In this document: positions 20,757-31,700 of the stretch, in pieces | How the letters are laid out: each line of letters starts with the position of its first letter | Numbering within the stretch: position 1 is the first letter of the stretch | Source: Zygnema cylindricum | Lineage: Eukaryota; Streptophyta; Zygnematophyceae; Zygnematales; Zygnemataceae | NCBI GenBank assembly: GCA_037447655.1 | Contig: JBBHKE010000866.1 | Coordinates: forward strand, 104,244 to 138,096 | Length of the DNA stretch: 33,853 nt | Reading direction: 5' to 3' | Made by a program: the position numbers and the translations under genes | Notes under the pieces: generated by a model | Databases searched by the model: none | What the model saw: only the letters and a program-made list of their open reading frames with translations | Told to the model about the DNA's origin: nothing

Positions 20757-21213
20757 GATCCGGAGGTACATGGCGACGGGGAGCAGGTGCCGTCGCGTAG
20801 TTGGGAGGAAGATGACAAAAGTCAGATCTGGGGGTACATGGCGACGGGGAGCAGGTGCCGTCGCGTAGTGGGGGGGGAGGACAAAAATCAGATCTGGAGG
20901 TACATGGCGACGGGGAGCAGGTGCCGTCGCGTAGTTGGGGAGAAGACGACAAAAATCAGATCTGGAGGTACATGGCGACGGGGAGCAGGTGCCGTCGCGT
21001 AGTGGGGGGGAAGACGACAAAAATCAGATCTGGAGGTACATGGCGACGGGGAGCAGGTGCCGTCGCATAGTGGGGGGGAAGACGAAAAAAATCAGATCTG
21101 GAGGTACATGGCGACGGGGAGCAGGTGCCGTCGTGTAGTGGGGGGGAAGACGACAAAAATCAGATCTGGAGGTACATGGCAACGGGGAGCAGGTGCCGTC
21201 GCGTAGTGGGGGG
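20757..21213 (-). repeat. seven tandem ~68-bp monomers at the retrotransposon 5' end
   Basis: Units start at 20757, 20825, 20891, 20959, 21027, 21095 and 21163 (66-68 bp, the last truncated). Each begins GATCTGGAGGTACATGGCGA and contains the hairpin GCGACGG-ggagcaggtg-CCGTCGC. Copies differ by only a few bases, so the array is young. Its position just upstream of the ORF on the transcribed strand resembles the promoter monomers of mouse L1 elements. Confidence 0.92.
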
Positions 21214-21290
21214 TGTATATATATATGTATATATGTGTATATATATGTGTAAATATCTATATGTGTATATATATAAGTATGTATATATAT
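21213..21290. repeat. TA/TG microsatellite flanking the retrotransposon 5' end
   Basis: TATATATATGTATATATGTG and similar runs; same motif as 16073-16131. Confidence 0.9.
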
Positions 21291-22444
21291 ACACGTGCTT
21301 ACATAAATGAATATTTCCTACCGCTCAAGAAAGCTCACCAAGACGACCAAAGCTTACCACATACTGAAAGAAGCTATGATATTTACGAAACAATTGAAAT
21401 ATAAAATTAAGTAATACAGAAGAAAAACATGTAATATTTCAGAACCACAAATAGATTCGTTTATCGACATGAAAAAAAGAAAACCAGTCACATTTGAAGC
21501 ATAACATAAAGAAAAACCAAATAGCATTTCAGACCCCCACCCAAAAAAATATATATATATATATACACACATATATATACACACATATATATATATACAT
21601 ATAGATACATACATATATATATTATCACAACAAACCACACCGAGGTAAAATAAAATTAAAAGAAAGGAAAACATAAAAATACAAATAAAAACTGCGAAAA
21701 ATACAAAGGAAAAAAAAAACAAAAGCACTAGTCCCTAACACAGCATATAAAAAAAAAAAAAAAAACCTACCCATTCTTTTAAGGAAAAATACACATTTCA
21801 TCTCTTTACAGAACTGAACTGAACCCATGGAAATGACCCTTCGTTTTACCTACTGCCAGAATTTTTGTCCCAGCTCTACATTCTTTCTACAAAATAAAAA
21901 AAACTGCACATTTTTTCAGATTTTGCATTTTTCCATTCCTTATACCTTCTCCAATCATCTTTATATTTTTTCCAATCTTTATATTTTTTCCAAACCTTAT
22001 ATTTTTTCAACCTTTATATTTTTTCAAACTTCTAGCAGTTAAAGAGAGGTTCAGCATTCACTCCTTAACCTGCAGAAAAAAATCGACAAAAAAAGAAAAA
22101 AAAAAAAAAAACTTATCAATTTCTGTCCAACATTACGTTTCCCACCACATTTTGTCTTTGTTCGTTTTCTACATAATGCATTTTTTACGTCTTTTCGTTT
22201 TGGTTTAATCATTTACATTTATATTTTCTTTCCTTTACTACATCATTCACTTTTTTGGCTATAGCTGGATCAGGTAATATCTTTCGAGTACATACAGCAA
22301 ATATAGTGACCTTTTTCTTGAAGTACATATAAACATGCATACATAAAAATATACATAAATAAAAATACGAATATATAAAAATATACATTTACAAAAATAA
22401 TACACTGGGGATTCATAAAGCAATGATTGTGGAACCAATAATTG
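21291..22444. other. AT-rich DNA, no gene; microsatellites and a short tandem repeat
   Basis: Includes a TA/CA microsatellite (about 21546-21622), A-runs near 21751-21765, and four to five copies of a 17-19 bp TTATATTTTTTCCAA-type repeat (about 21958-22028). No coding region recognised. Confidence 0.6.
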
Positions 22445-22600
22445 GCGATAAAAATATTATAAAATATTGACTATTGATATTTTGCCCGCGTCGATAATTT
22501 ATCATCCTGACCGATAAGTGTCGATAATTCGAATATCGCCAATTATATCAATAAATGGCAATAACCAATAAGTACCAGGTAATATCGTAATAATGCCGTA
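22445..22600. repeat. fragment of the TATCGG/CGATAA repeat family
   Basis: Motifs such as TCGATAATTTATC, CCGATAAGTGTCGATAATTC and ATATCGCCAATTATATC. A more decayed relative of 13882 and 15445. Confidence 0.45.
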
Positions 22601-23132
22601 CATGCCAAAAAAACTTAAGAGCTAAAGAATATCAAAATTTTACTTCCTCGAAAATATTTTGTCCTTGAAACTACAAAATCAAAAAAGCAAAAATAAAAGG
22701 TATGTCTCCGATGTATATAAAAAAGTACAAACTAGTAATTTATGTGACGATTGAAATATTGAATGGGCACTTCCTCACATTATGCCTGTCCACATAGGTT
22801 GTGTGTGTAAATATTGTGTTTATTGTGTGATAAATAATATGTGTGTAATATATAGAATATGCAAATATATTTGGAAACACTATATGCTGTTCTGCAGTAA
22901 AGTACGAGTACTACACATGAAGTACACATATATACGGATAATTTTGTCCTAAAATAAATAGATAATCGAATAAGAAATTTTTCTACTGATGTGTCCCTAG
23001 TACACATGCATATGTACATAGACATGTATTTATAGACATGTATATATAATATATACATTTTTGTATGTATGATAGGTATATACACATGTAACATATATGC
23101 ATTTTTTTCTGTTTCAAGGAGAATTTTATTAC
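22601..23132 (-). other. 3' region of the branching-enzyme gene, AT-rich
   Basis: A short terminal exon may lie here (one candidate acceptor, TGGACAG, ends at 22793 on the minus strand and would add only a few codons), but this is not secure. TATA-rich microsatellite DNA at about 23037-23065. Confidence 0.4.
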
Positions 23133-23211
23133 CTTGGTAAGCATATACGACCACTGTTCTCGTCGGAGCATAAACCAAAAATGAATGTGGACGATTGTCG
23201 TAATATCCTTC
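23133..23211 (-). CDS. branching enzyme exon 16 (last recognised)
   Basis: 79 nt, [20 protein letters not shown] to VVYAYQ; acceptor TTTTGCAG, probable donor AAG-GTAATA. If not spliced, the frame runs on into AT-rich DNA for over 110 residues, which is unlike the family; a tiny terminal exon is more likely. Confidence 0.88.
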
Positions 23212-25730
23212 CTGCAAAATTCACATAAAAAAAAGGGTAAAAATAAAATTAAAAAAGTTTTTTAGTAAAATAGTAAAATTGTTAAAGAAAAAAGGAGAAG
23301 AGTAAATTCAGATTTTTGAAAACTGCCGAGAAAAGAATTTATCAGTTTGTTTTTACACACAAACAAGCATACAAATTAAAATATAGGATGATATTTATTT
23401 ACCTGTGAAAAGTAAGTGGCATTATGGTCTAAGTGATTGAGCCCTCATCAAACCTAATTTACTACTAAAAAGTGTATTTATTCACCTGGATATATTAACT
23501 GGCGTTATGGTCTAAACGTCCTTTTTCCTCTTCCACTCCACCTCCCTCACAAAAACGATAACATATTAAACGTAAATATAATTTAAAAAAGCAAAACCAC
23601 AACTTTGAATTATTACCAATAGGAATAATATTCATTTACCTGGGAAAAGTAAGTGGCTTCATGGTCTAAACGATTAAATCCTCCGAATTTCGTCTCATCT
23701 GAATCGAGTACAATCTAAAAAGAAAAAAATGGTACCCATCCCACTCATCAAAGTTAAGGTTGAAGTCTTAAGAGAAAAAACATGAGATAGATATATTTTA
23801 GGTTATTTTAGGGTTTTGATATTTTAAAGGTTTTCAACAAGAACTCAAAGATTATCCCACAAAACAAAAATAAAAAAACACCACCGACTACTGTGACGAA
23901 CAAAAAACAAAAAAACCAACTTTTCCAAGAACAAAAAAACATTCTTTTCCCTTTTCTGTTTTATATTTGTTTTTAAAATACCTTAAACGTTCCGGGTTAT
24001 AAATATCCCATGCAATAATCTGTGCAGCTTTTAACAAAAACATTCTTTCCTTTTTTTTCCGGGTTTCATTCAAACATCCTACGCGATAAATGAAGAAAAA
24101 AATCTATTTCCAAAAGCAAAAACATAAAATCAAAAACATTCTTTCCTTTCTTTTATACCTTATATTTTCCGGGTTTCAAACATCCTACGCGGTAATCGGT
24201 GTAGCTTTGATTATAATGAAAGTTGAAAACAAAAACCAAATCTCCTTTTTCAAAAACAATCAACTTGTCTCCCTCGTCCTTCCTCGAAACGTACTGATGA
24301 CCGCTGGTCATGAACTGGAGGGGAGGGAGAGAGGGAGGGAGAGAAAAAAGAGAGGTCAAGAATAGTAGTTGCTTTACAATTTCTAGCCATTTTGAAAATT
24401 TGGAGTTCACGGATGAATAAGAAAAAAAATCTTTTGAAGTATAAAGCCCACATAACTAAACTTTCAAGGTGAAAATTTGGTTAAAATATATAAAAACTGT
24501 TAACATATAAAATGCTCAAAAAACACAAAAAATTACTCAAATTTTATCCATGCCCTATTTTCTTTGAATGTTCCCATTCTTAAACATTTAAATTTTAACC
24601 CAAAATTGAGAGCATTTAAGGAAAAAAAGTTCCAATTTGCGAACAAAATAATAACCATGGAGAATCAAAGAAGAGCCGGGGAGGACAAAAAGAAAGAGGA
24701 GAAAAAAAAAAGGGGGGGGGGAAATAAAAAGAGAGAATAAAAAAGAAGAGGGGAAACAGAAAAAATGGGAAAAAAAAAGAGGAAAAGAATAAAGATATTA
24801 TACTCCATATTTCTCCTCTGTGGCGTGCATAGCGGCGTCGAATTCTTGTAATCCTTTGTATCTCAAAAATTCCGCATCCGCCTTTAAAAAAAAAAAAAAT
24901 GGGAAAAAAAATTGGAAAAAAAAAATCCCCAATAAAAAAAGAAAAAATATCAGCAAAACAATCTTCACATCTCAAAAATATCCGCATCCACCTGAAAATC
25001 CCCCAAATAAATTAAAACCGAAAAAGAAAACCAGAATCCCAAAGAAATTTGTCAAGAAATCGACAAGCAAAAGTACTTAAAATAATTCCATTAAAATATC
25101 CCATAAAAAAATCCCAAGAAATAAAGAGATTTATCAAGAAAACGATCGGCAAAGCACTGAGAAAAATCTAAAAAGAAAAAGAAAAAAAAAACAAGCACCG
25201 GCAGAAAAAATCTACAGAAAAAATGAAATTCAAAAACAAATGACCAAAATTTTAGCGGCGAGAAGAAGCTTGACGAAACAAAATAATAAATAATTAAAAA
25301 AAGAATACCAAATCGAAACGTCGGCGGCAAAGATGGTAACTCATTCCGTTTCCGGGAATAAACTTTCCGGCCTTTGTCGTAAAATCAGCTCGAGGGAAGT
25401 CAATCCATTCTATTTAAAAAAAAAAAAAAAAAGTAAAAGACAACAAAAAAAGTAAAGAAAAAGAAAAAAAAAAAAAATAAAAAATAAAAAAGGAAAACTA
25501 ATGAAACATGATTAGAAAGTCACAAAATAATCGAAAATCACAAAAAAAAAATTGTGCATCTTTAATTCAGATCAAACAGAAAACTGAAAGAACCTATAAG
25601 CAGACAAAAGGTATAAAAGTAGAAAACAAAACAAAAATGCGACAAAGAGAAGAAAATAAATTTTACAGAAACAAAATTCATGCCCCTAAATTGAGATATC
25701 CCTCTCCTCCCAGGAGCAAAGTAATCACTC

Positions 25731-25765
<35 letters not shown>

Positions 25766-28700
25766 GAGACATTTTACCTGGATGACCAAATTCATTGCCC
25801 ATAAAGTTGAGATATCCCTCTCCTCCCAAAGCCATAGTAATGACTCGAATCATTTTATGGAGAGCGATTCCTCGGTCGATGGCCGGAGTACTTGGGCCAT
25901 TGAGAGCCATAAAGTCATACATGTCCTGAAAATTTCAATACATTTTTTGAGGTTATTTTTTCCCATCTTTTGTAGTATTTCTTGAGGAATTTTCCATATT
26001 TTTTTGGAATGATTTTGGTTTTTTCAGGAAATATTTTGGGGTTTTCTAGAGGTTTCTTAGGATTTTTTGAGTACTCGACCCATCGAGAGCCATGAAGCTA
26101 TTATTTCACATTAAAAAAAGAAAAAAAGGGCTTTCCTGGGATTGTTTTTTGGGACTTTTTGATATTAATTTGGGATTTTTGGGGATTTTTTTTGGAATCC
26201 ATTGAAAGCCAAGTCGTAAATTTCCTGAAAGTACTTCACATTAAAAAAAAAAAAAGGTTTTTTGGGATTGTTTTGTTAGGACTTTTTGAGAATATTTTGA
26301 GATTCTTTGGGGAGTTTTTCCAGGATTGTTTGAAATTTATTTTTTTTCTCACCTTTCTCCATCTTTTATAACACTTCTTGAGGTTTGACTTTTTTCACCT
26401 TTTTCCATGTCCTCAAATTCCCAACTCACTTATTAAGGTTTGTTTGAATTTTTTCATCTTAAATTTTTGAGGCTCTTTTGTGCATTGTTTGTAACAATTT
26501 TTGAGGATTTTTTGAGGCTTATTTTTTCTTCCGTATTTCATAACAGTCCTTAAGACTTTCTGAGTATTTTCTTTCTTGGGTTCTTGAGTTTTTTACCAGG
26601 TTTTCTGCTTTTTTGTTTAAGGATTTTTTTACGTTTGTTTTAACTCCCACGGGCTAGCAAATTTTTGACGGTTATTAAGGTTTAGGGCAGTTTTGGGTTT
26701 TTTACGGATTATTTCAGTCTTTATTTTGTTCTTTCAATTAAGAATATTTGTGGGTTTTTTTTTTTCACCATATTTATGAGCTTAAAAGCGATGGTCGTGG
26801 ATATCGTTTTCGGGGTTCATTTTCAGCATTTCTCTTTTTCTCTCTCTTTCTCTTCTCTCTCCTGCTTTTTCTCTTTCTCCCTCCCCCTCTCTCTCTCTAT
26901 ATTGATCTCTCTCTGTTTCTCTCTCTCTCAAGGTTTTTTTTTGGGTTTTTCCGGTTTGTCATCTTGTTTTATTACAGATTATTTTTCTCCTAAAAAATCT
27001 TTGTGTTTTTTTACCTTGTCCATGAGCCAAAAAGCGATAGTTTTGTCTCCCACGAGAGCCTGGTCGTGGCTTTCAGCGTAAGATATCGCCTTCTCTTGCC
27101 ATCGCCTGTTAGTGAGAGTGTGGACGATATTCCCCATATTCCAGTCCTCGTCCTTGGTTCTGCAAAACAAACAAAAAATAAAAAAAAATCACAATTATTC
27201 CAATATTTTTAGATGTTCATTTTCCTATGTTCCAGTCCATTTTCAACCTTCATTTTTGCCATATTCCAGGTTTCGTTTTCGGTTCCGGTAAAAGTAAATG
27301 AAAAAACAAAAAAAAGAAAGGAAAACAAAAATGACCACAATTATTCCAATGTTTTTCATATGTTCGCATGTGGTTTTGTTCACAAAAAAAAAAGAAAAGA
27401 AAAATAAAGAAGAAAAATCTTACTCTGATAGAAGTTCAATCCATTTATCAGCTATAGCCATTTGAAGTCGATAATCGAAACCAATACCTCCCTCCTGCAC
27501 TGGTCGAGCCAAAGTGGGCATTCCACTCACCTGAAAACATCCGAGATTTTCATTTAATACAACATTTTTTCATTTAAAATCTCAAATTTCTAATACAAAA
27601 CTCAAAATGTTATTAACAACCTCTATTTTTCATTTAGAAAATCAATAACACCCCCCTGAACCGATCAAGCTAAAATGGGCATTTCACTCATCTGATAAAA
27701 AGTATAACTTCAATTTAATTAAATCAATTTTATAATTGATTTCTCAATTTAAAAAAAAAAAAAAAAAAAAATTTCGTTGATCAACCGGTCAGAAAAACTA
27801 TCGTGAGAATGGAAAACATCTACATAGAGCTCCCTTCTTCCTCCTCTTCTACATAATAGTGATTCGTGCGATTTAGGTGGGATTTTGTGGTTTAGCGATT
27901 TTGTGTCTTTAGGTTAATGTCTCCTTCTGTTTTTGCCGCTTGATAATTTTTTTGTGGTTGTTCTAGGGCTTAATGAAAGCTATCGATAAGTGGCCTTACA
28001 TCTCCACAGTAATTGCTTCTGGAAAAGTCCGACCATCTCTACCAGAGCACAAGTAAACCACAGCCAACATCGTGGATAACCAAAATATTCACTATAGTGA
28101 CCAGTAAAATCCATCTGCATTTTAGGAGAAAGAAAAACAAAAGCAAGTAAAAATGATAATTAAGAAAAAAGGGAAATAAACAGAAAGAAATGGAAGGAAA
28201 AGAAAGGAAGGAGGAAAAGAACAGGAAGAAAAATAAAAGAAAGGAAAACCAAAGAATAGAAAAGAAAGGAAGAAAAGGCAAAGAAAGAAAAGACAGGAAA
28301 AGAAAGGAAAAGAAGGGGCAATGTCAGAAACATATTCCTTTTTTTCCATGAAAAAATCGCACAAATGGATTTTATTTTTTTTTTATAATCTGAGGATGTT
28401 CTCCCTCTCCCTCTTCCTCTCTTTCCCCCTCCCTCTCTGTCTCCCCTTCTAATTTTACCTGCAAACCGTGATGAGTATACATCATAGACGTGACACCGTC
28501 AAATCTGAAACCGTCGAATCGAAATTCATCCATCCACCATCGTAAATTCGAGAGGAGAAATCGCATAACCTGAAAAAATAAAAAAGAAACAAAAGTCCCA
28601 AATTTTAACCCTTTTGTTGAAGTCTTTCTGTCCGTCAGACCTCTGTTTTTTGTCTTGCTGTTTTCTATCATTTCATACCCCTTAATACAGAAATAGTGAA

Positions 28701-31700
28701 TAATTCCACAGGAAAATGTTTAAGAGAAAAAAAAAACATAAAAACCAATCAAAACTGTACATAGTCTCTAACAAAAAGATCACACTAATAATAAACCACC
28801 ACCTGCCCAATATGAACTGAAAATAAATTGGAAAAAGTTCAGTTGTGGCTTTAATATTGCTGATTGACAAAAGTTCAATATTTTAAAACATACATCGAAG
28901 AGTGTTCGATTGTTAGGTTTCAAACTTGGTTACTTTGTATAACAGGACCATCTAAATATTCGTCTCCTTAAGGTTAATTTCTAGAACGAAAAAAAATAAA
29001 TTATCAAACTGGCTTTGAGTTCATAAGAGTAGATGTTACATTAATGGGTGAAAACCCTAAAACCCCAGAAACCCTAAAACCCCCAGAAAACCGAAGAAGG
29101 CCACGTAAAAACTAGCGTATAGCATTGCAATATTGCCATACAAGGTACCGGGATTTGAAAATGTTCACGATATGCAATATACCATTTCTCTATTATGTGC
29201 GATATTCGAATTTGATACGGCATTCATAGAACTAAAAGAACGAACATAAAGAAAAATATATAGGTAGATTAATAGCCGTCAATTAAATGTGGACGTGGCA
29301 TTCACATCTAAGGAGTTCAGAAGTGAGTTGTTTTCTAACTCAATTTTTAGAATGGTTGATGCTATGCGTAACTATTTATTCTTCAGTTTTTGTTTACGTT
29401 TCTGTTGACAGGTGCTGCAGTATAGGTACATGTAGTACACCGTGGATCGTTTTTAGCGTTAGAAACATATTATAGTGTGGATTTTATTTCGGTGTTATTA
29501 ATTCTACTTTTGGTCCCAGGGACGGGGGCGACTTTGAACCGCTTACCAAATTACCGTTAAGAGAAATAAAATTTAGTAGTATTAAGGTATTTCATGTCCA
29601 AGGGCCAAAAATTGAAGGCACCAAATTTGTGTTATTAACGCTAATAACAAATCACAGTGTGTTATACGTTGTACTACCTGTACAGTATACCGTGGATCAC
29701 TATTAGCATCTATGCTTTTTTGCCACTTTAACCAACTTTTCTCCGTGGGCACATCTCCCATTTCCATTTGGAGACCGACAATCAAAGATAAGATCCTTAC
29801 TTTTCGATCGTAACCGTCGGATTAATAATCCAAAAAGTACACTTACCTCTCTATTAGAGTTAGTGAATTATCACGGATTTAGTGTTAACTACACTAAACC
29901 ATGTTTGCCAAGAGGTTCACTATGGGCCACTTCACTAAATAGTGTAATTACAATAATTAACGATTTTGGGTAAAAAAAAAATCAAATTAGAGTTATTGAC
30001 TCTAACAGCGACGACACTGCACCTGCACTACATACAAAAGTATATTCCCTTTATCTTGTAAAAAATCCTGAAAAAAACCTAAAAAATCCCAAAAAAACCA
30101 TAGAAAAATGAAATTGATAAAATAAACTTGCCTCCCATTCTGAGTAATTAAAAAGACGACTGTCCCACATCCAGTGATATCCTTTTTCTCCGACGTGAAA
30201 ATAATGTCCATCGGTTCCATCGAACATATTGAGTCCATCCAGTACATTATTTGAAGCATGACTGTAAGAAAAAAGGAAAAAAAAGAAAAAAAAAAGGACA
30301 ACATAGGGAATTTAACAAAAATAAATGAAAAAACCCTAATCTCTAAAAGTAGGAAACGGATACATCCATCATCTCAAAATGGAAACACACTAGTTCCAGG
30401 TTCCTTTAACAACCTAAACATAAATTAGCATGGACAACAATTTTGATATTTTAGCGCCCAAACTACTAATTTATTCATATGGGTGTACTTATACCCAAGT
30501 ATCAATGAGAAAAAAAAAAAACAGTATTCCATAGCAGTTACGGCAGGGAAAAAGAATCTTAACTTTTTTACAAAAATGTTAACCAAGGAATTGTTACAAA
30601 CATTGACCAATTCTGAGAGAACAATGAATAAATTTTTAAATCAGAGACAAAGACAATGTGTTGTTATTGATACATACACTTTCTCTATTTCTCTTTCTCT
30701 TTCATATTTTTTTCCTGTACTTAGCCAATTTTGGAACTCATGTGTTCTTGCTACTCCAAAAGTTAAACTACATGACCGAATATGAAAATATAAGATATAA
30801 AAAGAGGGAGAGGGAGAAGGAGAGGGAGAGGGAGAGGGAGAGGGAGAGAGAGAGGGAGGGAGAGAGAGAGGCGAGAGAGACTAACCTGTGAACACAGTCC
30901 ATCAACACTATAATGCCCAATTCGTGAGCTCGGTCAATAAGACTTCTTAAATCATCGGGAGTTCCGGATCGACTACTAGCCGCAAAGAAATTAGTCACAT
31001 GGTACCTGTCAGAAAAAAAGTACCAAAAACAATATATAAAAGGAGAGGAGATGAGAGGAGAAGAGAGGAGAGGAGAGGAGAGGAGAGGAGAGAAGAGGAG
31101 AGGAGAACAGAGGAGGGGAGGGAAGGGGAGGGGAGAGTGAGAATGAGAAGGAGAACTGATGACTGGTAAGCAATTAAGCTAAACTCGGAAACTCTTTTGA
31201 TTTGTTTCAGATGAAAAAAAAAAAGAGGGGAGAGTTGTGAAATGTGCAGGATCATTATGCCAAACCAAACTCATTCATGTGTATTTTTTCCATATTTGAC
31301 CTTTTCTTTTCGTTTTTTTTTTACCAGTTCCATGTGTGCCTTTTACTCGTCAGTTTGTGATTATTTTTACAATAATGTTGCTCACATTTTGTACTCGTCA
31401 TTTGTTTTTCATTTTTCATGAGGGGAATAATTACCATTATTTTAAGTTAGTTGGACAAAGCGGTAATCTACACTAAGATAAGACAGAGAGTTTCATGTAC
31501 AACTGCAAGACGCATATACATATTAATATATTATTATGATTATTATATATTATTTATTAGTACCCAAATGCTTTTAACTGGAAAAAGTATAGAAGTAAGT
31601 ATACCATTTACAGTTTCAGCTCTTCTAATATTTACTCACGACGATTTTCCATAATGATTTCTGGAATTCCATTTTGGTTTTTTTTTTTTTGGGTTTCTTT

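Larger units (their letters stand above)
16132..21212 (-). mobile_element. non-LTR retrotransposon with RT and restriction-like endonuclease, near full length, inactivated
   Basis: On the minus strand: seven 5' monomers (21213-20757), a ~300-bp leader with (CA)n and poly(A) runs, ATG at 20450, a C2HC zinc finger, an RT, a Cys/His motif, a restriction-like endonuclease-type domain ending at 16387, and a 3' UTR closing with a 14-bp palindrome and AATAAAGTCGGC. Without the inserted solo LTR it is about 4.0 kb. The layout (one ORF, N-terminal zinc finger, C-terminal endonuclease, no APE domain) is that of the R2/R4-type early-branching non-LTR elements, not the L1 or RTE elements usual in plants. 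Several frameshifts and a stop make it inactive. Confidence 0.85.

Noticed and set aside
20757-21213. CRISPR-like array
   Set aside because: Units are contiguous and nearly identical with no unique spacers, and the DNA is eukaryotic.
20460-21310. Repeated peptide frames on both strands of the monomer array
   Set aside because: The 66-68 bp period is not a multiple of three, so frames rotate; they reflect the DNA repeat, not a repeat protein.
22780-23132. Readthrough of the last branching-enzyme exon as a 110-residue C-terminal extension
   Set aside because: The extra residues are encoded by TATA-rich microsatellite DNA and a splice donor (GTAATA) lies at the expected family C-terminus.
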